The notes: generated from the letters alone by a model not told the origin. Positions 43,077-52,629 are shown, counted from the stretch's first letter. The stretch is DNA of 64,000 nt from Siderastrea siderea (GCA_964030785.1 OZ034970.1:18410911-18474910); one strand, 5' to 3'. A program made the numbers and translations.

Positions 43077-43800
43077 TCAAATCTTGCCACCACCCACTTC
43101 CTTTTTGGGGTCGTCGTCGTTTCGTTCTTCTTCTTCTTCTTCTTCTTCTTCTTCTGACGGCCATGGTTTGGCAGACAGGAGCGTGGGGCTGGGAGAGGTC
43201 TCCTTTTTATCCTTTTCTGTCCAATACCCTTTCGACATCAAGGGACGATGACATCCGTCCACGTAGCATTGCGCCTCCACGGGTTGGTACAGAAAGTGAC
43301 GGTGGTAATCTTGCACACACCTTTTGGGTAACGGAGGGGTGAAATCAATGATGGTATCATCCAACGTTTGCATCTTGATCAAAAAGCCTTCCAATCCCTC
43401 CAAGGGAAGACCCCGCACATACGTTTTCAATTCGCTCAAGGCTTTGGCATAGGTGGTAAACGCAAAGCGACTCATGGCCACTTTGAAACTGAATTGTTTA
43501 AAATCGTTCCATCCTTTGACCACCGTGCCCACGGCCGCCAAACAAGCCACCAATGGACTGTTTTGCAAAATGGGGCCGGCAATCATGCCCGCGGCCACCA
43601 GGAGTAACGCCAAGCCACTGAACAAAGCATTTGGAAAACTTGTAATGATTCAGCATTTTTCGATAACACCACCATTGTTTGTGGTAATAGGCATACAACG
43701 AATCCATGCGTTGTAACAGTTCCGGTTTGAATTTGACCCCATGGCGTCGGGACAGCGGTCCATTCAATAAAGACACGACGGTTTTTTCATTTGGAGCCAT
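43077..43800 (-). pseudogene. two-TM protein, SLATT-like layout (copy 2), one frameshift
   Basis: Same protein as 15951-16673: HKQWWCYRKMLNHYKF, a TM hairpin (GLALLLVAAGMIAGPIL and LVACLAAVGTVVKGW), FAFTTYAKALSELKTYV, TLDDTIIDFTPPLP and a Glu-rich tail. A frameshift near 43625, just before the first TM segment, separates the first 55 codons. A TATA box (GCTATAAACAGG, minus) is at about 43855. See the copy-1 entry for the possible SLATT relationship. Confidence 0.7.
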
Positions 43801-43804
43801 CTCT

Positions 43805-44502
43805 TCACGAGGAATAGCGGGACGAAGTGCTTTCCACGGTCGGTCGTCCTCCCTGTTTATAGCTGGTCACGATGCTATTGGTCATGGTGACATTGGCAAT
43901 TTCCCGGCCTTGCGCCAATTGTTCTTGATCTTGTAACATCATGCGTAAACGACGTTGTAAATCCACTTGACCCAACGTTCGAGGAGGAGTCGCTTGTTGT
44001 GAGGGATCGGGGGGTGTCCAAGGCAAGGAGGGTGAGGGTTGAGGACGTCGTCGTCCTCGTCCTCGTCCTGGTCGTCCACGAGGGGTACTGCGTCGACCAC
44101 TGCCCCCACTTCCACCACTTCCATCACCCCCACCACCACCACCACCCGCGCTGGCGGCGGCCAACAAGCGCGCGCTCCCCCAACTGGGAGGGGATCGAGC
44201 TCCTGACGACGACGATAAGCGAGGACTCCCACGATGGGGGGTCGCGCCCCGTCGGTCGAAGGGGTTCGAGACGCTTGACTCCCCACCCCCGCTGGAACCA
44301 ACGGGGAGGGAAGCGATTGCAAATACGCGGTCAGGTCATCGATGCCCATTTGATCAAAGGCTTGGTCGATCAACGAGTGGTCCCCCGTGTCCAAATTTTC
44401 TTGCACGGTGCCTGGGGACACTTGATTGGTGGTGGTCGTGCCGACCCCGGCCGGGGACACGGTATCGTACGCTTGCGCAGGACGTCGGTCATCATCGGCC
44501 AT
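43805..44502 (-). pseudogene. acidic-start, Gly/Arg-rich protein (copy 2), one frameshift
   Basis: Starts MADDDRRPAQAYDTVSPAG, has NLDTGDHSLIDQAFDQMGIDDL, then after a frameshift in the 44160-44260 region a Gly-rich tract, RGRPGRGRGRRRPQP and a helical end (LQRRLRMMLQDQEQLAQG, TNSIVTSYKQGG). A TATA box (CCTATAAATTG, minus) is at about 44537. Function unknown; RG tracts suggest nucleic-acid binding. Confidence 0.55.
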
Positions 44503-44538
44503 GCTCACTCTTTCGAACGTCCGTTCAAGGGTCTCAAT

Positions 44539-45216
44539 TTATAGGCGCTTTTGATAGCTGCGCGTCCATCCTTCCTCTTTTAACAGGTGACTCAACAAGC
44601 GTTGTTGATCGGACGAGGCGGGGTGTAAATCCAGAACCAAATACCCATAAGGGCGCGTGGTGGCTTGATGAAAGGTCTCCAAACTGTCTTTCCAAGTGGT
44701 AGGAAACGATTGAAGCAACACGTTGCGGACTCCCAATTGATTGCGCGGGTTCTTGAACGCCACGATGTAATGCGCATTGCGAGAAATGCTTTTGGCATAT
44801 TTGTGCACGGGAAACATGTCTTGGCACAAGTAAATCACTGTCACGTTTTGATGATGCGAATGTTTGGTGAATAAATCCAATACGCGTTTATCGTGACTCC
44901 CTTCATCCATCAAATCATCCAACACGAGCACCCCTTGCACCAAGGCTTGATGATCGGGAATCCCTTCATGAAACACGATCCCTTGCTCTTGCATGGATTG
45001 AAATCGATCTTGCCACGCACCATAACAATAATGTACTTGGGTTGGTGGGGTTTCAAACAAGTCTTTGTTGTCTAACAAGAGTTTTTCCGTAAACACGGTT
45101 TTCCCACATCCCGAAGGACCCACCACCAAAATACTGGAAGGGGTATGAAAGCGAAACGGTTTGCCCGTTTGCATGACTGCCAGACAAAAATGACACAGCT
45201 TGATCCCATTTTCCAC
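44539..45216 (-). CDS. genome-packaging ATPase (FtsK/HerA type)
   Basis: 225 residues. Walker A is GPSGCGKTVFTEK near residue 34; Walker B is GVLVLDDLMDE; a later VTVIYLCQDMF and SISRNAHYIVAFKNPRNQ segment is typical of Polinton and nucleocytoviral A32-like packaging ATPases. The enzyme pumps DNA into the capsid. The frame is intact and is separated from the protease gene by 7 bp and from the next gene by about 35 bp. Copy 1 keeps only the C-terminal part. Confidence 0.9.
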   Translation of the reverse strand: MENGIKLCHFCLAVMQTGKPFRFHTPSSILVVGPSGCGKTVFTEKLLLDNKDLFETPPTQVHYCYGAWQDRFQSMQEQGIVFHEGIPDHQALVQGVLVLDDLMDEGSHDKRVLDLFTKHSHHQNVTVIYLCQDMFPVHKYAKSISRNAHYIVAFKNPRNQLGVRNVLLQSFPTTWKDSLETFHQATTRPYGYLVLDLHPASSDQQRLLSHLLKEEGWTRSYQKRL

Positions 45217-45223
45217 CCTTTTA

Positions 45224-45763
45224 TTAACAACAACGTTGATGATACGGGCTACAACACACTTGGTGCCACCTCGTCTCTTGGCCTACAATCAATTGTTTGA
45301 TGCGTTGACCTACTTTATGGTCATTGCTTACATAATCAACATCGGAAAAGTCATTTAAAAAATCTTGCAAGGTCCGTCCACGGGCTTTGGCTTTCAAGTA
45401 CAACAACGCGTAATCGCCACAACTCTTGCTATGGATGGCTTGCAGGGACTTGCCATTGGCCACCACGTACTTCCAATGTCGCACGATCCACTCTCGCAAC
45501 GGGGTGGCTTGCTCGTAGCTTTCCAACGGCAACGCATAACTGTCCAACACTTCACACACGTTCTGATCTGTCCACACCGCTAACCAATGTTGACCGGCTT
45601 GATCGTGAGGGTCTGTGTTGACAATGTAGCCTTGCGGTGTTTTCTTACGGGGGGTCTTGGGTAATCGATCACAGGCTACCGTCCCATAAAACACAGGTTT
45701 CAACTGAGGATCGTCTCGTGCTAAATAATCCAACTGCACATTATTCAAAGCCACTTGTTCCAT
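45224..45763 (-). CDS. adenain-like maturation cysteine protease
   Basis: 179 residues, open. The catalytic His lies in AGQHWLAVW, the acidic residue in CEVLDSYALP, and the Cys in SKSCGDYALLYL, with the order His-Asp-Cys of the C5/C48 (adenovirus protease, Ulp1) fold. In adenoviruses and probably Polintons it cleaves capsid and core precursors. It follows the major capsid gene by 8 bp. The Q(Q/R)GG motifs in several small proteins of this element are candidate substrates. Confidence 0.9.
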   Translation of the reverse strand: MEQVALNNVQLDYLARDDPQLKPVFYGTVACDRLPKTPRKKTPQGYIVNTDPHDQAGQHWLAVWTDQNVCEVLDSYALPLESYEQATPLREWIVRHWKYVVANGKSLQAIHSKSCGDYALLYLKAKARGRTLQDFLNDFSDVDYVSNDHKVGQRIKQLIVGQETRWHQVCCSPYHQRCC

Positions 45764-45771
45764 CTTTTTCT

Positions 45772-47214
45772 TTAATGCTGGTAAATGTCGTACAACACCG
45801 CTCCGTTCGAGTCAATCTCCAGCAAGTTCTCAAATTCGCCATACACGAGCACGGTTATATTGGTATTGGGAGCCGCTCCAAATTCCAAGCTGAGTTGTAA
45901 GTCACCGGTTTGCTTGGGGTTGAGTCTTTGACTGTCAGCACATCCATTGGCTACATTGTCAAACATGAGCAAGGTACAATTTTTATCTTCACCCCAATCT
46001 CCCAGTTCCACCATATTGCCTTTCTTTTTACACCAGGCTCCACTGGCTTGCAGAAAACGGAAGTACCCTAGATTATCTCGGGTGGCATTATTGTGCGCCA
46101 AGAGCAGGGTTTCATAAGGGTATTCTTCTTCTCTCACAATCGGTCGAATGGAACTCAGACCAAATTTCTGGAAGCAGAAGGGATCTCGGGTCACATCTCC
46201 ATTGAAGTTGCGGCTGTCCACCAGGGCTACAATCAAGCGGTCGGGCACTCTGTTTCGAAACAGGTTGGGGATGTCAAAACGGGTCAGGTTGCCTTGCATG
46301 CTGAAGGTACGGATTTCACTGCGGACGGTCGGGTAAGTGGCCATTTGTTTGTCATTGTGTCTTTGGACAGACAAATTCCTGTACACGGTTTCATTCAAAT
46401 GCAGTTGACATAGATGAAAACGCAGCTTCACATCGCCTTCCATCAATCGGCCTCCCAGAGCCACTCCATTCAAAAACAGGTTAGGGCTGTTGAAATGAAA
46501 TTTCATCTTGATTTCTACCCCGGGGACCAACACTTTGCCGGTGTGAAACACTTCCAAGTGAGGGGTAAACACCTGACTGTGGGTGACGCCTCCAGCATAC
46601 TTGGCGACTTCGGCTACGGAGGTAGCCAAGGCGGCTTTGTGATTGGCACTCAGATCACGCCAATGTTGATACGGGGTGGTACTGTTGGTATTGTTGGCGG
46701 TCCATTGGGGTGGGAAATCCACTTGATTGAACCACCCTTGCGGCCCCAACGCCGTCTTGCCATCTTCTCGGTCAAAATTCAACAAGTTTTCCAGGTAAGC
46801 TTTGTAATGATAGGTGTCTGATTGAGGACTGATCAAGGTGCCATTCAACTGCAAGTCAATTAGTTTGATGATGGAATGGGCCAAATTGTTGACGGGGCAC
46901 AATTTTTCAGCGGCCACCAAGTTCCCATTGTCACTCTTTTTCAATCTCAATTCCATGGTAAAGTAACTGCGCCCCAAATCCACATAATCGTCCAAGGCGG
47001 GAATAATGAATTCCATGGGATTGATGCCGGTGGTGGTGGGTTGGATGGTGACCATGCGATAGGCATTGATGCTAATGTCGGTCGAAGGCACCTTGAACAC
47101 GCGCAACGCCGGGTTGATGGTGCCTTCGGAACGCGGGTGCGCTGGAGCAGCCCCTTCGGAGTAGGTAGGGGCGGCGGCCACAGGGCCCGCCACGCGTGAC
47201 ATCACATTCGGCAT
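45772..47214 (-). CDS. major capsid protein (double jelly-roll)
   Basis: 480 residues from the ATG at 47214. Recognised by the Polinton pattern: TDISINAYRMV, LDDYVDLGRSYFTMEL, LIVALVDSRNFNGDVTRDPF, EEYPYE, and the C-terminal NITVLVYGEFENLLEID. It forms the hexon-like trimers of the shell. Start choice: a TATA box (GGTATAAAAACC, minus, about 47262-47272) lies only 18 bp before an earlier ATG (47247), so the ATGs at 47214 or 47202 fit an mRNA start better. The frame is intact. Confidence 0.92.
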   Translation of the reverse strand: MPNVMSRVAGPVAAAPTYSEGAAPAHPRSEGTINPALRVFKVPSTDISINAYRMVTIQPTTTGINPMEFIIPALDDYVDLGRSYFTMELRLKKSDNGNLVAAEKLCPVNNLAHSIIKLIDLQLNGTLISPQSDTYHYKAYLENLLNFDREDGKTALGPQGWFNQVDFPPQWTANNTNSTTPYQHWRDLSANHKAALATSVAEVAKYAGGVTHSQVFTPHLEVFHTGKVLVPGVEIKMKFHFNSPNLFLNGVALGGRLMEGDVKLRFHLCQLHLNETVYRNLSVQRHNDKQMATYPTVRSEIRTFSMQGNLTRFDIPNLFRNRVPDRLIVALVDSRNFNGDVTRDPFCFQKFGLSSIRPIVREEEYPYETLLLAHNNATRDNLGYFRFLQASGAWCKKKGNMVELGDWGEDKNCTLLMFDNVANGCADSQRLNPKQTGDLQLSLEFGAAPNTNITVLVYGEFENLLEIDSNGAVLYDIYQH

Positions 47215-47218
47215 GTTA

Positions 47219-47446
47219 ACGTCGTCGTCGTCGAGTGGTCGAACCATGCCGTCGTGAGGGGTTTTTATACCGTCGTCGTCGTCGTGCCAGCCGTTGCGCC
47301 AAATCAAACCCGGGCACTCTCATCACCTCAGGACTCAACCATCCTCCACGTTGTCGTCGTCTCATGAAAAAAGGAAACAGACCCCCACGTTGCGGTAAAC
47401 CCCGATCACTACGAATACGTCGAGGGCGCGAATACACTGGATCCAT
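47219..47446 (-). CDS. small Arg-rich protein upstream of the capsid gene
   Basis: About 75 residues: PRRIRSDRGLPQRGGLFPFFMRRRQRGGWLSPEVM and an Arg-rich tail. It has two QRGG sites, each followed by a hydrophobic residue, as in the other core-like proteins here. It overlaps the promoter of the capsid gene. Probably a DNA-condensing core peptide; a chance frame cannot be excluded. Confidence 0.5.
47262..47272 (-). promoter_or_regulatory. TATA box of the major capsid gene
   Basis: GGTATAAAAACC on the minus strand, about 50 bp before the ATG at 47214. Confidence 0.65.
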
Positions 47447-47449
47447 TTT

Positions 47450-47774
47450 TTAGACACCAAAAATATCCCGAGCTCGTTTGGCTTGCTTGGGAAACAACGC
47501 ACTCGTCACACGCACGGCTTGTTTCACGTCCTTATTGATAGGCTTTCTTGGCTTGTTTGGTGATTTCCTTTTTGATGACGTCTTCGGCTTTTCGTTTGAC
47601 GCCTCGTGTCAAGCCTGCTTTCAACCCCCTCACGGTATTACTAGGCAGTTTCAAAGGATTTCGGGTTCTTTTAAGGCCTTGGAGACCACCCTGCACGGTA
47701 TCCATCATCAGGCCGTTCCCATGTTGATCATACCACTCATCCGTACGAAATCGCGTCTAACTCCCGCCTCGCAT
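47450..47774 (-). pseudogene. minor core/capsid protein, one stop and one frameshift
   Basis: ATG at 47774 followed after five codons by TAG; the same frame then gives EWYDQHGNGLMMDTVQGGL, LKRTRNPLKLPSNTVRGLK and EDVIKKEITKQAKKAYQ. A frameshift near 47540 leads to VRVTSALFPKQAKRARDIFGV and a stop at 47450. Lys-rich and helical, like Polinton minor core proteins. A TATA box (GGTATAAAAAG, minus) lies at about 47850. Confidence 0.6.
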
Positions 47775-47870
47775 GTTTTCTTCTTCTTCTTCACGCTTCA
47801 CCAAGGACAAACTTTTTTTTTCTCTGCTTCACGTGACCCTTTCTCTCTCTTTTTATACCTTGGCCCCCTT

Positions 47871-48068
47871 TCATTTGCCTTTTTTCCGAGTGGTAGCCGC
47901 TTCCATCGCTTTTTTGCCTCCGTAACCCGCGGCACCACCCACCGCTCCCAACGCCGCGGCCTTCCCCACAGCCATCAAGGCTGGAACGAGAGCGGCGAGA
48001 GGCAATAGACCGCCTCTTTGCCTTCTTCTTCGTCCCCCTCTCTTTCGACGCGCTCTTGTCTTCGGCAT
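47871..48068 (-). CDS. small basic core-like protein (pX-like)
   Basis: 65 residues: an Arg/Lys leader ending RRRRQRGG at residue 20, a hydrophobic LLPLAALVPALMAVGKAAALGAVGGAAG region, and a short basic tail. Composition and the GG site resemble adenovirus pX. Paralogous in plan to 42821-42994. A TATA-like ATAAAAAG lies at about 48096 on the minus strand. Confidence 0.7.
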   Translation of the reverse strand: MPKTRARRKRGGRRRRQRGGLLPLAALVPALMAVGKAAALGAVGGAAGYGGKKAMEAATTRKKGK

Positions 48069-48100
48069 CTTGTTGTTTCACGGACCGTCCCCTTTTCTTT

Positions 48101-49149
48101 TTATGTCTTTTTGAAGTGCAACGTGACAAGGGTGTTGCCTTTTCCAAACTGGACCAACGCATCCGCGGTGCTAGACGTTTCGGTGACTTGAATTTGAATG
48201 ATTTCCACGACTTCATTGCGAAGAGGCAGGTATTGAATGTGCAACGGTTCAAAGTACAGGGTGCCTCGTCCTTCCCGCTTGTAGTGGATTTCACGCAACA
48301 AAACGGTCACGCGATTGCCCACCATCGTGCTGCCTGCCACGTCCGAGTACACGTGCAACGATCGCGAAGGGTCTCCCACCACCGAACGAAACGCCACATT
48401 CAAGTTGGTGAAACGCCAACTACAACTCATACTCAATTGTAAATGATCCGGTAAAAAAGAACGCACCGTCCAAAAGACCGGGTTGCTCTGATCGTCGTTC
48501 ACATCGTTCCAATCATTGATAATCGGTGTTTTCATGTTAGGGATTTGATCCCCATGAATTCTTGCTGTAAGTTAGGACCCAAAATCAAGCCACTACTGAT
48601 TTTACGTAACCATCCCATCTTGAGAGCCAACTTGGTGTAGAGGGACAGGGCTGGTGTGTCGTTGCCACAATGACACACATGGGTGTTGTCAATGAGCAGA
48701 TCGTCGCCTTCCCATCGAAACTTGACGTAGGTGTGTTTGCCCTGATCGTTGGTAAACCGTCCGCCTTGAATCGCCGTTTCCTTGCGTTGTTGCTCCAGGT
48801 GGGTAATGGCGGCTTTCATGAAACTCACCCCATCCACCACCCAATCCAAATGTTGGATGTCGTTGATGAGGGTTTGAGCCGTGCCTGTTCGACCTTGCAT
48901 GTCCCCGTCTTTGCCACCCGGTTTGGGGATGGTTTGGTCCCAGGACGTCCACATAATGTACCCATCTTTTTGGACCATCTCGTACAAATTGACGTGAGTA
49001 TCCGGTAAGGAAATGGCACTCAACCCCACTTGCCATTGACCCCCCGGTAAGCGTAACTGTTGGGGTAAACGAATCTTGAACGAATTGGCTTGGTTGTTGG
49101 GAAATTCACGTCGGTTGGCATGACTGGGTAACGTCACGTAGAACGACAT
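48101..49149 (-). pseudogene. penton / minor capsid protein, split into two overlapping frames
   Basis: First frame 49149-48532: MSFYVTLPSHANRREFPNNQANSFKIRLP and GGQWQVGLSAISLP, the typical N-terminus of Polinton penton (single jelly-roll) proteins. Second frame 48535-48101 begins at an ATG overlapping the TGA of the first (ATGA) and contains SCSWRFTNLN, STMVGNRVTVLLREI and FEPLHIQYLPLRNEVVEI. The decayed duplicate upstream (49190-50060) is continuous through the equivalent point, so the split is most likely a frameshift in an originally single gene; coupled translation across ATGA is the alternative. A TTTAAAAGG box lies at about 49183. Confidence 0.75.
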
Positions 49150-49189
49150 CCTGTCTTCTTCTGGAGAGTTTACATCACCTCCCTTTTAA

Positions 49190-50060
49190 AGTGGAGGGTT
49201 AGGATGGTATGCCCTTCGCCAAATTGCACCAAATCCCCATTGATTTCGGCCATCTTGGTTTCCACGATTTACACCACTTCATTGCGTACCGGGAGATATT
49301 GAATGTGCAAAGGTTCAAAGTGGGTGGTGTCTTTCGGGTGATACTTGATTTCTCTTAAGAGATCCGTGATGCGATTGCCCACCATGCTGCTGGTGCCTAC
49401 ATTGCAATACACGTGCAAGGGACGCGTCGGAGCAAATTCCGCCGAGGGACGAAACGTCTCGTTCAAATTCACAAACCGCCAATTGCACGTCACACTCAAC
49501 ACCAAATACGTTCCATCCACTTTCCAAAACGTGGGTTGGTTGTCGGCCCCCGGGACATCCGTCGGGGTGGGAATCGTGTCCGAATGAAATTCTTCCAACA
49601 CATTCGGTCCCAGTCGATATTGACCGGTGGACACTTCTTCGATCCATCCCATTTTCAGGGCCAAGGTTTTTCCCCATAACACGCGTGCCACTTGTCGTTG
49701 GGCACCCACATTGACGGTATTCAACAACAAATCCCCAAGTCCATTCAAAGGTCGGGTACAACTTGAGGCCGCCGTTTTCCGCCCATTTGTTTTTGGGTTG
49801 GGTTCGTTTGGCGCGTTCTTGCTCGTAGCGATACACCAGTTGGTGAAAAAAGTGCGATCCCGTCGACGAAGCCAAACTGTCTTTCATGTCTTGACCCATG
49901 ACTTTCAATTCGCGGCGTTGATGCCACCACACATCGTCCCCACAAATCGAATGGGTTTGGGCAAACGATTTCTGAAATGATGGGGACGGTTCTGAGGAAA
50001 CTCACGTCGACCGGCATGACTCATCAACGTCACGTAAAACGAGGAACTGGGCACCCACGT
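49190..50060 (-). pseudogene. second, decayed penton copy fused to the integrase end
   Basis: Begins with SSFYVTLMSHAGRREFPQNRP in the same frame as the end of the integrase chromodomain, then passes through an altered middle and frameshifts (near 49910 and 49740) to LALKMGWIEEVSTG, CNWRFVNLNE, SMVGNRITDLLREI and FEPLHIQYLPVRNEVV, followed by a TAA where the main copy has Glu. It ends near 49190 (LVQFGEGHTILTLHFKR). It is a diverged tandem duplicate of 48101-49149. Confidence 0.8.
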
Positions 50061-51126
50061 CATGCCGTCTTGACGGGCAATCCAACTATTGTAGTTGTCC
50101 GGCCACCCTTTCCACTTGACCAACCACCGATCTTTTTGACGCTTAAGTACCTTTTCGATGCGAAACAAGGCTTGGTCGGAGACGTGCACTTTTTGTAAAT
50201 CCGCGTCATAAAACGTGCCTTGGACCGGTGTGTCATCCCACTCGCGAATCTTATAGGTGGGGACAGGTCCCGGCACCACGCGATGCACGACAAACACTTC
50301 TTCGGTCCAACCGGGCACATACCCTTTTTCAAACGTACGATGAATCTTGTTGAGACGGACCCGATCCCCGACTTGGAATTGGGGTTTAGAGCGTTTTCCT
50401 TTCAACCGTGTGTCGTACAGACGTTTCCACACGGCTTCTTCGTTCTCCCACGTCACGTCCTGGGGGGCCATGCCAATACTCCGATGACGCGTGGCATTGT
50501 AGCCTTGGACCAACTCGGGTAAGGCATCGTCAAACCGTAAGGTGTTGGCGGCTGTAAAATAGCGGTTCTTTCAAGGTGCGGTTGAACCGTTCCACCACAC
50601 TCGCTTTGGCATCCCCTTCAGTGGAAAAATGCTGGATCCCTCTATCCTCGAGCCAACGTTGAAACGTTCGGTTGTAAAATTCCGTCCCTCGATCCGTTTG
50701 CAACCGGTTGGGTCGACGTCCTTGTTTCAAAATCTTGTCAAAGGCTTGGACCAACGCCACCCCCGTTTTGGCTTTCAACGGTTGCACCCACGCGTACTTG
50801 GACAGGACCTCCAACACCGTCAGCAAATACCGAATGCCTCGATTATACTTGGCCAAGGGTTGGACTTCCACCAAATCCGCTACCCATTGATCATCTAATC
50901 CCCCCACGATCACGGGCAAGGTGGGAAAACGACGACGTCGCGGTTTATGCAAGGTGTAGGCCAAATCCCGTTCCAACACGCGTTGGGCTTTTTTCAAAGG
51001 AATCTGATGGGCCCGAGCAAACCGTGACACGCCCCCTAAACTGCCTGGGGCTCTCGGATCATGGTAACGGGCCAACCATTGTTGCGAAACATCTAGCTTT
51101 TTTCGTGGGGTCTTTCGAGGTGCCAT
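50045..51126 (-). pseudogene. retrovirus-like DDE integrase with chromodomain, one frameshift
   Basis: ATG at 51126 (APRKTPRKKLD). The catalytic core has Asp in WVADLVEVQPLAKYNRG, Asp in LQTDRGTEFYN and Glu in ASVVERFNRTL: the D,D-35-E set. A one-base frameshift in a T run near 50556 separates it from the C-terminal part, which has NATRHRSIGMAPQDV, an SH3-like VGDRVRLNKIH and a chromodomain (FRIEKVLK, DRWLVKWKGWPDNYNSWI). Integrase inserts the element and makes the 6-bp duplication; the chromodomain would guide it to chromatin. The open frame now reads into the duplicated penton. Confidence 0.88.
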
Positions 51127-51443
51127 ACCTTCTGACACTCATCCCACCGGGTGTGTATGGTAGGGACCGTCGTGGGGTGCGCCTTTTGAATGGTTCGATA
51201 CCATCGCCACGCCTTCGGGTGGGGTTTCAACCACAAGACAAACACCACCCATCGATACAGGTTGAGGTGCACGTGGGGGTGTTCAAACACTTTGAGAGGA
51301 TGCGTGTCCTCGGGACATGTGGGAATGGGTATTTTCTCGCCTTCTTGGTGGTCATATAAATATCGGCACAGGGTTTGATGACATCGCCATTGAACCAGAG
51401 ACAATAAACAATCCCACCCATACCGCATCAACACAGACTCCAT
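51093..51443 (-). CDS. small hypothetical ORF upstream of the integrase
   Basis: 116 residues from the ATG at 51443; contains two Trp/His-rich stretches (HVHLNLYRWVVFVLWL, HPKAWRWYRTI) and Cys residues without a clear pair. A TATA box (TGTATAAAAGG, minus) at about 51470 is well placed. It overlaps the integrase start by 34 bp. Family not recognised. Confidence 0.5.
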   Translation of the reverse strand: MESVLMRYGWDCLLSLVQWRCHQTLCRYLYDHQEGEKIPIPTCPEDTHPLKVFEHPHVHLNLYRWVVFVLWLKPHPKAWRWYRTIQKAHPTTVPTIHTRWDECQKVWHLERPHEKS

Positions 51444-51579
51444 GTTTCAAACTGACTTTATTCGTACTCCTTTTATACATTTTTTCTGGACCTGCTTTTC
51501 ATTTTTTCTTAAGACTTAAAATAGACCACTACGGTCATACGTTACAGTCTCTAGGCCTTTCTGCTAGTTCTCAACAGTG

Positions 51580-52474
51580 TCACTGTATTTGGGTGGAGGT
51601 GGGGTCGGTGCCACCAACGCCTCTTGACGGTTCTTGACGGATTTCTCGCAGCAACTGTTTCTCATAGTCTGTCAGGGGACGTTCTCGTTCCACTTCCTCT
51701 GGACGTCTCACTCGGGGTGGAGGACCTGGGATGTCATACCCACGTTTGGGATAACCCTCGGCATCACGGGTCGACAAAGGAGGTTCTGCTTGCTGATCTG
51801 CCTTTTTGGGTGGATGGTCATGAAACCAGGCCCAGTACTTGGGACCCAAAGGTTGATCGGCCCACCGAAAGAAGCGACACTTTTTCTTGGAACAGGTCAC
51901 AAACAACCGATCGGGGTTGGTGGGGTAATGGCTCTGTTGAAGCGTGGCCGGTTCACGGCTAAAGCACTACAAACAACTCCACATGTCACACACTTCTGGA
52001 TGAGGTTGACAATACACGGCCTTCATATAGTCCGGGGCTTGGTCTTGACCACAAAACAGCAAACAAGGTTGGATGGGACATTTGACATAGTGCCATCCCT
52101 TTTGAGATTGGCGGGCCTCCAAACGCACGTCCTGGCAAGGGCAGACCATGTAATCCACCGAACTGGGATTCATACACGTTCGTCACGGTAAATTGAGGCG
52201 GGGGAGGTGGCGTTTGGGTGGATTGGTCCGCCATGTCATTCAATTCTTTCATCATTTCTTCCACGGCGGCTCTGGTTTCTTCCACGACCTCGCGTACCAC
52301 AGGATCACAGTCCTCAGACGAGGGGTCACCCAATCCAACGGGTGTCATATGTTGAATCGCATTCTCCTTCTTCTTCTTCCCGGCAGGGTGAGGGCTTTTG
52401 GTCGATTTTCTCTTCCGACCCGGATTGGGATAACGCGCTGGAGAGACAGGGTCATAGCTCACATCAACGGACAT
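51580..52474 (-). pseudogene. protein with two GRF-type zinc fingers, frameshift and stop
   Basis: ATG at 52474; a basic N-terminus (GRKRKSTKSPH), an acidic helix (REVVEETRAAVEEMMKELND), then after a frameshift near 52175 a GRF finger: CPCQDVRLEA, WHYVKCP, CLLFCG. A second finger (CFSREPA..., RLFVTCSKKKCRFFRWAD) is interrupted at its start by a TAG at 51967. GRF fingers bind single-stranded DNA in topoisomerases and repair nucleases. A Pro-rich tail ends at 51580. A TATA box (GGTATAAAAAGCC, minus) is at about 52510. Confidence 0.7.
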
Positions 52475-52506
52475 CCTGCTAAGGTTGTTTCACCCCCACC
52501 GCACAC

Positions 52507-52517
52507 GGCTTTTTATA
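52507..52517 (-). promoter_or_regulatory. TATA box of the GRF gene
   Basis: GGGTATAAAAAGCC on the minus strand, about 35 bp before the ATG at 52474. Confidence 0.65.
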
Positions 52518-52629
52518 CCCTTGAACCTTTTGTCTCATTGGTTGGGAATCACGTGATGACCCTCTGATTGGTCAGATCTCTCACCATTTCATACCCCTAT
52601 AAGGTCCTCTCGTTGTCGCATTGGTCAGC

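Noticed and set aside
47215..47307. Longer N-terminus for the major capsid protein
   Set aside because: It would start upstream of, or inside, the TATA box at 47262-47272, and its first codon is not ATG.
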